This document shows positions 8,994 through 16,742 of a stretch of 64,000 bases of DNA, in pieces. The DNA comes from Melittangium boletus DSM 14713 (GTDB taxonomy: Bacteria; Myxococcota; Myxococcia; Myxococcales; Myxococcaceae): positions 9,491,765 to 9,555,764 of the forward strand of contig NZ_CP022163.1 in assembly GCF_002305855.1 (NCBI RefSeq), written 5' to 3'. The notes beneath the pieces were generated by a model. It was not told the origin of the DNA, did not search any database, and saw nothing but the letters and a program-made list of their open reading frames with translations. The translations under genes and the position numbers were made by a program. The stretch's first letter is position 1, and each line of letters starts with the position of its first letter.

Positions 8994-10038
8994 CTATCTC
9001 GCCTCCCAGGATCGTGGATTGAGTCAGGTCTTCATAAAGCTTCATCAACACCGGCCCGGCATCGGGCGACACCCCCTGTGTCGGCCCCGCCTCGAGCGCA
9101 TGGTGAACCTGAGCCGCCAGGTCCACCGCGTCACCTGCCCGAAAGGTGTAGGTCCCTTGCGGCCGGACACACACATCACTGGCCACACACGGCACCCCGA
9201 GCGTGAGCGCCTCGCGCACGGAGATGGCATCCCCGTCGTGCGTGGTGGGACGGATGAAGGCATCGCTGCGCGCCATGAGGGCGAGCGCCTGCGCGTGCTC
9301 CAGCTCCCACAGGTTCTCCAGGAGCGCTTCGACTCCGGACTCCCGGGCATCTCGCATGAATTCCTCCGAACGGGTCCCCGGACCGAACACCGCGAGCCCC
9401 ACGCCGGGCCGCTCGTCCGCGATCCGCCGCAGCGCGCGGAACATCAGCGCGCGGCCATAGACGGGTGAGGGGTGGTGCGCCATGGCCAGCAGGGTCTTCC
9501 GGCGAGCCCTCGCCTCCTGGATCGCCGGCGTCGCCTCGCCCGGGCGTACCTGCGAGCCGCAGAAGGCCGGGTAGACGAGGATCTTCTCCGGGGGAACGCC
9601 GCAGCGCACCAGCGCCTCGCGCACCGCTCCGGACACGGCCACCACGCGCGAGTAGCCCGCCAGCGCCATGCGCGCGAACACCCGGCGGGACAGCGAGTGG
9701 GCCAGGTAGTCCGGCAGCAGCCCCGAATGCAGCGTGATGACGCGCGGGGAGCGCGGCGCGTGAACGGCCGCGGTGGCGGCGAGCATCCACGACTTCGGGT
9801 TGTTGCCGCTGGTGTGGACGTGGACCGTCCACCCCTCGTGGAGGAAGCCCGCGAGCTTCCTGCCATACTGGGCCGGGGTGCGCACGGGGATGACGTCCGG
9901 CGCGGGCCGGCCCCCCTTGCCAATGTCCAGCACCATGGTCTCCACCCCGCGCTCGCGCAGCGAGGCATGGAGTTGCTGCACGTGCACGGCCACGCCGCCA
10001 TGCGGCGGCGGGTAGTCCCCCACCAGGAGCACTCTCAT
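8980..10038 (-). CDS. Glycosyltransferase family 4 protein
   Basis: A 352-residue GT-B glycosyltransferase. It begins MRVLLVGDYPPPHGGVAVHV, the glycine-rich acceptor-domain opening typical of GT4. The acceptor domain has ITLHSGLLPDYLAH and VVAVSGAVREALVRCGVP. The donor domain has VGLAVFGPG, a helix with AQALALMARSDAFIRPT, and DAISVREALTLGVPCVASD, containing the nucleotide-sugar-binding glutamate. It lies 18 bp downstream of the acetyltransferase and overlaps the next glycosyltransferase, so all are co-transcribed. Sugar donor and linkage cannot be read from sequence. Confidence 0.88.
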   Translation of the reverse strand: MRVLLVGDYPPPHGGVAVHVQQLHASLRERGVETMVLDIGKGGRPAPDVIPVRTPAQYGRKLAGFLHEGWTVHVHTSGNNPKSWMLAATAAVHAPRSPRVITLHSGLLPDYLAHSLSRRVFARMALAGYSRVVAVSGAVREALVRCGVPPEKILVYPAFCGSQVRPGEATPAIQEARARRKTLLAMAHHPSPVYGRALMFRALRRIADERPGVGLAVFGPGTRSEEFMRDARESGVEALLENLWELEHAQALALMARSDAFIRPTTHDGDAISVREALTLGVPCVASDVCVRPQGTYTFRAGDAVDLAAQVHHALEAGPTQGVSPDAGPVLMKLYEDLTQSTILGGEIDAAR

Positions 10039-10056
10039 GTTGGAGTTTCCCGGCGC

Positions 10057-10587
10057 CTAGCGCGCGATGGACGTCAGGGGCGGAACGGACTTCACCACCT
10101 CGTTGCGCCGATCCACCTGGGGACGCAGCCCCATCTCGCGCTCGTAGGTGGCGAGCGGATCCGGATCCTTGCGAATCTCCCGCGCCGGGATGCCGCCCAC
10201 CACCGCGCCCGGAGCCACGTCCTTCACCACCACGGCGTTCGCGCCGATGATGGCGAAGTCCCCGATGTGCACCGGCCCGAGGATCTTCGCCCCCGCGCCG
10301 ATGCGCACGTAGTCGCCGATCACCGGCAGCTCCTTGAGCCCCGAGCGTCCGCCCACCGTCACCTGGTGGGAGATGAGGCAGTGCCGGCCAATCTTCGCGT
10401 CCTTGTGGATGACGATGCCCATCCCGCCGTAACCCAGCTGGGTCCCCTCGCCGATCTCGGCCTCGGGCGGCAGATACGAGCCATGCAGGAAGTGGATGAC
10501 CTTGCGCAACATCGCCGGCAGGACGGGCACGCCCCGCTGGTGAAGCTTGTGTCCGAGCCGGTACAACCCGATTGCATCGATCCCCAT
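10057..10587 (-). CDS. Hexapeptide-repeat acetyltransferase (serine O-acetyltransferase-like)
   Basis: A left-handed beta-helix acyltransferase of 176 residues. Hexapeptide turns run through AEIGEGTQLGYGGMGIVIHKD, IGRHCLISHQVTVGGRSG, VRIGAGAKILGPVHIGDFAIIGANAVVVKDV and VVGGIPAREI, the last being the typical NeuD/CysE-type end. The His in CLISHQVTVG is a plausible catalytic base. The frame opens at 10653, but the ATG at 10587 has a good ggggagagg ribosome site and is preferred. It probably acetylates a sugar of the repeat unit; a true cysteine-pathway CysE role is unlikely in this setting. Confidence 0.82.
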   Translation of the reverse strand: MGIDAIGLYRLGHKLHQRGVPVLPAMLRKVIHFLHGSYLPPEAEIGEGTQLGYGGMGIVIHKDAKIGRHCLISHQVTVGGRSGLKELPVIGDYVRIGAGAKILGPVHIGDFAIIGANAVVVKDVAPGAVVGGIPAREIRKDPDPLATYEREMGLRPQVDRRNEVVKSVPPLTSIAR

Positions 10588-10674
10588 CACGCCTCTCCCC
10601 TGTTGAACGGTGACCCAAGCTAGGTACCAGCCCTCCAGTACGGGAGTCCCCATGGACGCCTCATCGTCCGGTAT

Positions 10675-12207
10675 CTATCGGACCACGGCTTCCTCGCTCC
10701 GGCGCGAGCGCGCTCCCGTCAGGAAACCCAACGGTTTGACCCCTGTCGCCGTCAACACGCCCACATAACCCAGGACGAACAAGACGCCGGCCAGCGCCAG
10801 CGGCACGGCCCTCCAGACGAAACCCTCGGGCAGACCGCTCCAGGCATGCTCGGTGAGGGCCCGCAAGCAGAAGACGGCCACCGCGGCGGCCAGGGCGGCG
10901 AGCGAGGCCTTGCCCAGCTCGCGCCAGGGGATGAGATCGCGGATGCGCAGGCGCAGCGAGGGCGTGGACAAGGCCGCCGGCACGCGCACGAGCAACGCGC
11001 ACTTGCCCACCAGCTCCGCCACGGCCCACGACACCACACCGCCCATCATCCCGAACTGGCGCACCCCCACCCAGACGAGCGGCACCGTCACCACCGCCTT
11101 CACCAGGTAGGACAGGAAGATGGCCCGGGTGTACCCGCGCGCGCGCAGCACGCCGTCCATGGGAAGGATCGCCAGCACCACGCCGAGCACGCTGACCCGG
11201 AAGATGGGAACAGCCTCGAGGAACTTCGCGCCGAAGAGCGCCCCGATGAACTCGGGCGCGGCGGCGAAGAGGAAGGCGGAAAACGGCAGGAAGAGGAAGG
11301 CGAGCTTGCCCGAGGCCTCGCGGAACGCCTCCACGCCCTCCTCCAGGCGCCCCTGCTTCTCCAGCTCGCCCAGCCGCACCATGAGCACCTCGCTCGTGGG
11401 CGTGTAGAGCAGATCCACCACGGGCAGCTGGAAACACCCCACCCGGTAGAGCGCATACAGGGCCGGGCTCACCACGCCCGCCACCATATAGAGGTGGGCG
11501 TTCTGCTGGGGAATGGCGAGCGCCATGGCCGCGCCAAAAGGCGCCGCGTACACCAACTGCTCGCGCCACAGCCCCGCGCGCACGAGCGGCCCCTTGCTGC
11601 CCAGCGGTGCCACCACCCATGTGGCCACGTAGCGCAGGAAGGTGAAGCCCACCACCGACCACATCATCCCGTGCAGGCCCGCGCCCAGCAGACACGGCAC
11701 CACCATGGCGGCCGCGCGCACCGCGTCCGACGCCAGGTAGACGAGCGCGGACTGCTTCGTCCGGCCCTGGCTGGTGAGGGAGATCTCCAACGGGAAGGAG
11801 CCCAGGAGGAACGCCGTGTACAACGCGAGCGCGCCGCGGTGCTCGAGGAGCGCCGGGTTGTCGAAGTGCCTCGCCACCGGGCCGAGCAGTCCCCAGACCA
11901 GGCCCGCCGCCACCAGCCCCGCCCCGGACATGAACAACAGCGTCTGGCCCAGCCACGGCCGCTTCTCCTCGGCGCGGGGCAGGAAGTAGTAGAGGCTCTG
12001 CACCACCCCGAAGGGCAGCACGTAGTAGAGCGTCGTGGCGATGAGGAAGAGCTGGTAGTAGGTGCCGTACTCCGCGAGGCTCAACACCCGCGCGAGCACG
12101 AGGGGAATGGACAGGGTGAGCCCGGCGGTGAAGAGCCGGGCGAGCACCAGGGGACCCGCCTTCCCCATGAAGGAGGAGGCGGGCTTCGTGGCGGCGGCTT
12201 CGCTCAC
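10675..12207 (-). CDS. Polysaccharide flippase (Wzx/MATE-like, oligosaccharidyl-lipid exporter)
   Basis: A polytopic membrane protein of about 510 residues with 12-14 hydrophobic helices, beginning VSEAAATKPASSFMGKAGPL. It carries the early LARLFTAGLTLSIPLVLARVLSLAEYGTYYQLFL pattern of the PST/Wzx flippase family. The GTG start at 12207 overlaps the deacetylase stop (GTGA); the 62 codons before it are a shadow of that gene. It would flip undecaprenyl-linked repeat units across the inner membrane. No Wzy polymerase, Wzz/Wzc or initiating transferase is present here, so the cluster depends on genes elsewhere. Confidence 0.85.
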   Translation of the reverse strand: MSEAAATKPASSFMGKAGPLVLARLFTAGLTLSIPLVLARVLSLAEYGTYYQLFLIATTLYYVLPFGVVQSLYYFLPRAEEKRPWLGQTLLFMSGAGLVAAGLVWGLLGPVARHFDNPALLEHRGALALYTAFLLGSFPLEISLTSQGRTKQSALVYLASDAVRAAAMVVPCLLGAGLHGMMWSVVGFTFLRYVATWVVAPLGSKGPLVRAGLWREQLVYAAPFGAAMALAIPQQNAHLYMVAGVVSPALYALYRVGCFQLPVVDLLYTPTSEVLMVRLGELEKQGRLEEGVEAFREASGKLAFLFLPFSAFLFAAAPEFIGALFGAKFLEAVPIFRVSVLGVVLAILPMDGVLRARGYTRAIFLSYLVKAVVTVPLVWVGVRQFGMMGGVVSWAVAELVGKCALLVRVPAALSTPSLRLRIRDLIPWRELGKASLAALAAAVAVFCLRALTEHAWSGLPEGFVWRAVPLALAGVLFVLGYVGVLTATGVKPLGFLTGARSRRSEEAVVR

Positions 12208-13382
12208 CAGGCGACCCCCTCCTGGATGATGGGGCTCGTGGACGCGACCGGCGGCGTGTCCTTGCTCGTGCGCTGCGGGCGCCGGCCCAGCACGGGCTCG
12301 CGCATGCCGAGCGTGCCGAAGCAGTCGTCGAGCTGGCACACGGTGAGGCTCGACGAGTAGCCGCCCGTCACGCCCACGCTGAAGTTCTCCCACAGCACCT
12401 TGCGCTTGAGGGTGAAGGGGTTGCCGCCGATGCGGTTGGACATGTCCTCGGTGGTGACGGCCGAGCGGAAGCCGTTGCGCATGAGCACGTCGATGACGTC
12501 GTCCGAGTACCAGCCATTGCAGTAGGCGAAGTCCCTCACGGGCGTGCCCAGCTCCCGCTCGATGATGGCCTTGGACTCGCGCACCTCGCGCTCCACCACG
12601 TCCAGGGGCTCGTGGGTGAGCACCACGTGGCCCAGGGTGTGCGCCCCGAACTCGAAGCCATCCTGGGACATGGCGCGCACCTCGTCCCAGTTCATCAAGT
12701 CTCCCTGCGCGGGCAGCTTCGGCGCGTCCGGACCGAGCCGCGACTCCAGCGCCTGGATCGTCTCCACGAGCGTGGCCGAGGAGTGCTGGCCAATGAAGTC
12801 ATCGAGCGCCGCGGACAGGCGCTTGCGGCCGGACATCACCTCCGTCATCAGTCCCGCCGCGGGCTCGGGCAGCACGTCGAACATCGGCTGGAAGCCCTGG
12901 GCCTGGACCTGATGCACCAGGTGGAAGAGCCGATCGTGGTTGAACCGGAAGTCCGTGCCGATCAACGCCGAGGGCAGGTAGGTGATGGCCGGGATGCCCA
13001 TCTGCTTGAGGACCGGGTAGGCGTAGCGGTACACGTCGCGGTAGCCATCGTCGAAGGTGACGACGCACAGGTCATCGTGGGCCGTCTTCGCCCCGGACAT
13101 CACGTCCAGCGCCTCGCCGAGGGAGGCGAACTTGTAGCCCGCCGCGGACAGGCCCTCCAGGTGACGGCGGAACGTCTCCTGGGAGATGAGCAGACCCGGA
13201 ATGGAGCGCTGCAGCTCTCCGAAGAAATCCTCCACCACCCGGTGGTAACTGACGATGAGCACCCGGCGGCCACCCGACTGGTGCCGCCTGTAGGACGCCA
13301 GGGCCTTGCGCAGACCACTATGGTGGAGCACCCCCGCCGCCGCCGACTTCATCGCCCTCCGCACCACTGCTCGCATGTCCAT
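12204..13382 (-). CDS. Polysaccharide deacetylase family protein
   Basis: A NodB-type carbohydrate esterase 4 protein of 392 residues. VLIVSYHRVVEDFF opens the domain, and CVVTFDDGYRDVYRYAYPVL holds the metal-binding and catalytic aspartates (TFDDG). The zinc histidines lie in FGAHTLGHVVLTH, followed by VRDFAYCNGWYSD. The central region is longer than in a minimal NodB domain. The ATG at 13382 has a ggagagg ribosome site ten bases before it, better than earlier in-frame starts. It is the first gene of the polysaccharide operon, behind a sigma54-type promoter. It could N-deacetylate the polymer; no signal peptide is evident, so its location is uncertain. Confidence 0.88.
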   Translation of the reverse strand: MDMRAVVRRAMKSAAAGVLHHSGLRKALASYRRHQSGGRRVLIVSYHRVVEDFFGELQRSIPGLLISQETFRRHLEGLSAAGYKFASLGEALDVMSGAKTAHDDLCVVTFDDGYRDVYRYAYPVLKQMGIPAITYLPSALIGTDFRFNHDRLFHLVHQVQAQGFQPMFDVLPEPAAGLMTEVMSGRKRLSAALDDFIGQHSSATLVETIQALESRLGPDAPKLPAQGDLMNWDEVRAMSQDGFEFGAHTLGHVVLTHEPLDVVEREVRESKAIIERELGTPVRDFAYCNGWYSDDVIDVLMRNGFRSAVTTEDMSNRIGGNPFTLKRKVLWENFSVGVTGGYSSSLTVCQLDDCFGTLGMREPVLGRRPQRTSKDTPPVASTSPIIQEGVAW

Positions 13383-13856
13383 CGCAGGTATCCTCTCCAG
13401 GTGACGCCGCATGCTTCTGACGCCGGGCCTTTGCACCCGGTGTGCCAGCAGTCCCCTGTCCCGTCCCGAGAACGGCTCTCTCACGAAACGGTAAGTCCGT
13501 TCTCATCCGGTGACGTCCACCCACATGGATCCACGCAAGCAAGGTGTTGAAGGCTGGAAACAGTCACCGTTTCGCCCCTGACAAGTGCCTCGTTATCCCG
13601 ACAACCCTCGCCTGTCCGTTCTGGCCCGAGCGGGCGGGCAGCCGAGCGGAGGACTGAAAAAACTTCTCCTCTTGTCTCGGCGGAGCGCCACCGGAGCGCC
13701 GATCCAGGCCGGAAAATTACCCTCTGTGAGGAGATTCCCCGCCGCCCCCCTCCGGGGCACGCCGTGCGGGGGCCTCGCGTCCTCCTCCCTGCCCAGGCGG
13801 CCCACGGTGCTTTCACTGGAGTGTGAGGAAGTTTCCAGTTACGAACGCTTCCGCCG
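13383..13856. promoter_or_regulatory. 474-bp divergent regulatory region between polysaccharide and ccm operons
   Basis: No credible gene is seen here. Besides the sigma54 site it contains a 9-bp inverted pair, cgaaacggt at 13484-13492 and accgtttcg at 13566-13574. These lie about 65 and 150 bp upstream of the predicted sigma54 start, where activator-binding sites are usually found. Nothing clearly resembles a housekeeping promoter for ccmA, and no strong ribosome site precedes the ccmA ATG. Confidence 0.45.
13432..13447 (-). promoter_or_regulatory. Candidate sigma54 (-24/-12) promoter of the polysaccharide operon
   Basis: The minus strand reads TGGCACACCGGGTGCA, matching the RpoN consensus TGGCAC-R-N4-TTGCW at all but one fixed position. 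The predicted transcription start, near 13421, gives a leader of about 40 bases before the deacetylase ATG. RpoN promoters with NtrC-type activators commonly control development and motility genes in myxobacteria. Confidence 0.6.
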
Positions 13857-14519
13857 ATGGAAGCCCCTCCCGCGCCGCCCCCCGCGCTCGCCCTCCATGA
13901 CGTCAGCAAGCGCTACGGCCGCCACTGGGCGCTGGCGCGCTTGAGCTATGCCCTGCCCCAGGGCCGCTCCCTGCTGCTCACCGGGCACAATGGCTCCGGG
14001 AAGACGACCCTCTTGCGGCTGGTGGCCACCGCCCTCTCCCCCACCCACGGCCGGGTGGAGGTCCGCGGCCGGGACTGCGTGGAGCAGCGCGACGCCGTGC
14101 GCCGCGAGGTGGCCCTGCTGTCCCACGCGAGCTTCCTCTATGAGGATCTCACCGCCCACCAGAACCTGATGGTGCTCGCGCGCCTCTTGGGCCTGGAGTC
14201 CCCCTCGGACGTGGCGGATGGCTTGCTCGTCAAGGTGGGTTTGACGCGGCGCTCCGAGAGCCCCGTGCGCCAGTTCTCCGCGGGCATGCGCAAGCGCCTG
14301 GCCATCGCCCGGCTCCTCCTGAAGGCGCCCGCGGTGGCGCTCCTGGACGAGCCCTTCGGCGAGCTGGATCCCGCTGGCATCCAGGCCATGGAGAAAATCA
14401 TCGGCGAGTTGAAGACCTCCGGTGTCACCGTGGTGCTCGCCACGCACCTGATCGAGCAGGGCATGAGCCTGTGCGAGGAGCGCCTCCATCTGGCGGAAGG
14501 CCGGGCGGTGGCGGCATGA
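13857..14519 (+). CDS. ccmA: Haem exporter / cytochrome c maturation ATPase CcmA
   Basis: The ABC ATPase of the CcmABCD complex, 220 residues. Walker A is GHNGSGKTT (residues 43-51), the signature is FSAGMRKRLAIARLLL, and Walker B is VALLDEPFGELD. CcmAB uses ATP to release holo-CcmE from CcmC, making haem available for attachment to c-type cytochromes. Identification rests on the ccmB-ccmC-ccmE-ccmF-ccmG genes that follow in order. The stop overlaps the ccmB start (ATGA). Confidence 0.9.
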   Translation: MEAPPAPPPALALHDVSKRYGRHWALARLSYALPQGRSLLLTGHNGSGKTTLLRLVATALSPTHGRVEVRGRDCVEQRDAVRREVALLSHASFLYEDLTAHQNLMVLARLLGLESPSDVADGLLVKVGLTRRSESPVRQFSAGMRKRLAIARLLLKAPAVALLDEPFGELDPAGIQAMEKIIGELKTSGVTVVLATHLIEQGMSLCEERLHLAEGRAVAA

Positions 14520-15211
14520 GGGCGGCGCGTCCCATTTCCCTGCCGAGGTCGGTGGGGGTGCTGCTGCTCAAGGATCTGCTGATCGAGTGGCGCACGCGCG
14601 CGCGGCTCAACGCGCTCATCTTCTTCGCCCTGGCGACGCTGCTGCTCTTCTCCTTCGCGGTGGGCCCGGACACGAAGCTGCTGGCGCGCAACGCGGGAGG
14701 CTACCTGTGGCTCGCGCTGCTCTTCGCCAGCGTGCTCGCCCTGGGGGAGTCCTTCCGGGTGGAGCAGGAGAACCTGACCCTGGATGGCTTGAGGCTCGCC
14801 CCGGCGGACGCGCGCGCCATCTTCCTGTCCAAGGCCGTGGGCAACACGCTCCTGCTCGTGGCGCTGGGCACCCTGCTCATCCCGGTGATGGTGGCGCTCT
14901 ATGGCGTCCAGGTGGTGATGGGGGTAGGACCTTTCGCTACCACCCTGGTACTCGGCTGCATGGCCATCAGCGCGCCGGGCACGGTGTATTCGGCCATCGC
15001 GAGCAACGCCCGGGCAAGGGATGTGCTGCTTCCGCTGTTGCTGTTCCCGCTCATCATTCCGGCGCTACTGGCCTCGGCCAAGGCGACGCAGCTCGTGCTG
15101 CAGGGAGATCCCATGCAGCAGTTGGGCTCATGGTTCGGGCTGTTGTCGGGATTCAATCTGATTTACTGGGGAGTGGGCTTCGTCCTGTTCCCCCGCGTCA
15201 TCGAGGATTGA
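14516..15211 (+). CDS. ccmB: Cytochrome c maturation membrane protein CcmB
   Basis: A 231-residue inner-membrane protein with about six helices that forms the permease-like partner of CcmA. It starts MRAARPISLPRSVGVLLLKD, with KDLLIEWRTRARLNALIFF near the N-terminus as in other CcmB proteins. The segment LAPADARAIFLSKAVGN and the later helices also fit the family. The ATG at 14516 overlaps the ccmA stop; an earlier in-frame start would intrude on ccmA. A 7-bp gap leads to ccmC. Confidence 0.9.
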   Translation: MRAARPISLPRSVGVLLLKDLLIEWRTRARLNALIFFALATLLLFSFAVGPDTKLLARNAGGYLWLALLFASVLALGESFRVEQENLTLDGLRLAPADARAIFLSKAVGNTLLLVALGTLLIPVMVALYGVQVVMGVGPFATTLVLGCMAISAPGTVYSAIASNARARDVLLPLLLFPLIIPALLASAKATQLVLQGDPMQQLGSWFGLLSGFNLIYWGVGFVLFPRVIED

Positions 15212-15218
15212 GGTAGGC

Positions 15219-16043
15219 ATGCACACGGTGCTTCAGGTGCTTTCGACGGCGGCGGCGCTGGCGTCGGTCGGTCTGGGAATCTTCCTGGGCGTGAAATGGG
15301 CGCCCCCCGGCTCGCGCTACAACGCCCGGCCGATCCTCTGGGGCATGACGGCGGTGGGGGTGGGCCTGCTGGTGCTCGGCACGTGGATGGGCCTGGTGTG
15401 GACGCCGCCCGAGCGGGAGATGGGGCAGGTCTACCGCATCATCTATGTGCACGTGCCGGCCATGTGGATGTCCCTGCTGGCGCTGGTGCTCAACTTCTGC
15501 TTCTGCGTCGCCTACCTCTTCAAGGCGAGCTGGAAGAAGGACGCCATGGCGGAGGCGTCCGCGGAGATCGGCCTGCTCTTCGGCACGTATGGCCTGGTGC
15601 TCGGCTCCATCTGGGGCAAGCCCACCTGGGGCGTGTACTGGGACTGGGATCCGCGGCTGACGGCCATGGCCATCATGCTGGTGACGTACGTGGGCTACAC
15701 GGCCTTGCGCCGCTTCGTGGAGGATCCGGAGAAGCGCGCGGTGTGGAGCTCCGTGGTGGGCATCATCTCGGGCATCAACACGCCCATCGTCTGGCAGTCG
15801 GTGAAGTGGTGGCGCAGCCTGCACCAGGTGCAGTCCACGCCCAAGACGGTGGACCCGGACATGGTGCTCGCCCTGCGGGTCAACGCCTGGGCCTCGCTCA
15901 TCCTGCTCACGCTCTTCCTCTTGCACCGCTACCGCATCGCCCTGGCCACGCGCGAGGCGGAGGTGGCCCTGCCCGACGCCCTGCCCCCGGATGCCACCTC
16001 GGGGGTCTCCCCGCCGCGCGGCACCCCCACGGAGGTCCTCTGA
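15219..16043 (+). CDS. ccmC: Haem handling protein CcmC
   Basis: A 274-residue polytopic membrane protein of the haem handling family. The tryptophan-rich WWD-type segment reads GKPTWGVYWDWDPRLTAM. Conserved histidines lie in IIYVHVPAMWMS before it and after it near the C-terminal half. CcmC presents haem to the periplasmic chaperone CcmE. The C-terminal tail after the last helix is hydrophilic and proline-rich. Its stop codon shares a base with the ccmD start (TGATG). Confidence 0.92.
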   Translation: MHTVLQVLSTAAALASVGLGIFLGVKWAPPGSRYNARPILWGMTAVGVGLLVLGTWMGLVWTPPEREMGQVYRIIYVHVPAMWMSLLALVLNFCFCVAYLFKASWKKDAMAEASAEIGLLFGTYGLVLGSIWGKPTWGVYWDWDPRLTAMAIMLVTYVGYTALRRFVEDPEKRAVWSSVVGIISGINTPIVWQSVKWWRSLHQVQSTPKTVDPDMVLALRVNAWASLILLTLFLLHRYRIALATREAEVALPDALPPDATSGVSPPRGTPTEVL

Positions 16044-16249
16044 TGTCCGCCCTGTACGAAGTGTCCACCGCCGTGCTCGCCCAGGTGGGCGAGGGCCGCA
16101 TCAAGGGCGGCTGGGGCTACATCTGGAGCTCCTACGCCATCGCCTGGGGCTCGCTCGCGCTGTACGGCCTGTCCCTGTGGATGCGCCGTCCGGGCAAGGC
16201 CGAGCACGACTCCGCCCCGCCCCCTTCCGTGAGCCCTTCCAAGGAGTGA
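16043..16249 (+). CDS. ccmD: Small haem exporter protein CcmD
   Basis: A 68-residue single-helix protein starting at the ATG that overlaps the ccmC stop. GWGYIWSSYAIAWGSLALYG and then LSLWMRR form the membrane helix and basic flank typical of CcmD. A short charged, proline-rich tail ends in SPSKE. CcmD helps CcmAB release holo-CcmE. It is short and easily missed, but its position between ccmC and ccmE and the YxWxSY-like aromatic pattern make the call secure. Confidence 0.85.
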   Translation: MSALYEVSTAVLAQVGEGRIKGGWGYIWSSYAIAWGSLALYGLSLWMRRPGKAEHDSAPPPSVSPSKE

Positions 16250-16253
16250 GTCC

Positions 16254-16742
16254 ATGACCCCGCAGACACGCAACCGTCTCATCGCCGTGGCGGCCCTGCT
16301 GGTGGCCGGTGGCGGCCTCGCCCTGGTGGCCTTCGGCAACATCGGCGAGAACCTCGTCTATTACTGGCGGCCCTCGGAGATGATCTCCCAGGGAGACAAG
16401 GCCTACGGCCCCATCATCCGCCTGGGCGGCCAGGTGCAGCCGGGCAGCATCCAGTGGGACGAGCAGCACACCACCCTGCACTTCCGCGTCATGGACAGCG
16501 AGCAGCCCGGCGCGGCCCACGTGCTCGTGCGCACGAGCGAGGTGCCGCCGCAGATGTTCCGCGAGCGCATCGGCGTGGTGGTGGAGGGCACCTTCGACAA
16601 GTCCCAGACCTTCCAGGGCACCCGGCTCATGGTGAACCACTCCAACGAGTACCGCGCGCCCAAGACGGATGACGACGTGAAGAAGATGTTCGAGGACATG
16701 CAGAGGCAGGAGACCACCACCGCCTCGGCGAGGAGCCCGTGA
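16254..16742 (+). CDS. ccmE: Periplasmic haem chaperone CcmE
   Basis: A 162-residue membrane-anchored haem chaperone. One N-terminal helix (LIAVAALLVAGGGLALVAFG) is followed by an OB-fold domain with RLGGQVQPGSIQWD, LHFRVMDSEQ and VVVEGTFDK. The covalent haem-binding site is VNHSNEYRAPK, which contains the HxxxY motif. CcmE takes haem from CcmC and passes it to CcmF. Its stop overlaps the GTG start of ccmF. Confidence 0.95.
   Translation: MTPQTRNRLIAVAALLVAGGGLALVAFGNIGENLVYYWRPSEMISQGDKAYGPIIRLGGQVQPGSIQWDEQHTTLHFRVMDSEQPGAAHVLVRTSEVPPQMFRERIGVVVEGTFDKSQTFQGTRLMVNHSNEYRAPKTDDDVKKMFEDMQRQETTTASARSP

Noticed and set aside
12208..12393. 62-codon upstream extension of the flippase frame
   Set aside because: It lies wholly inside the deacetylase gene in another frame and has Arg/His/Gly-rich shadow composition.
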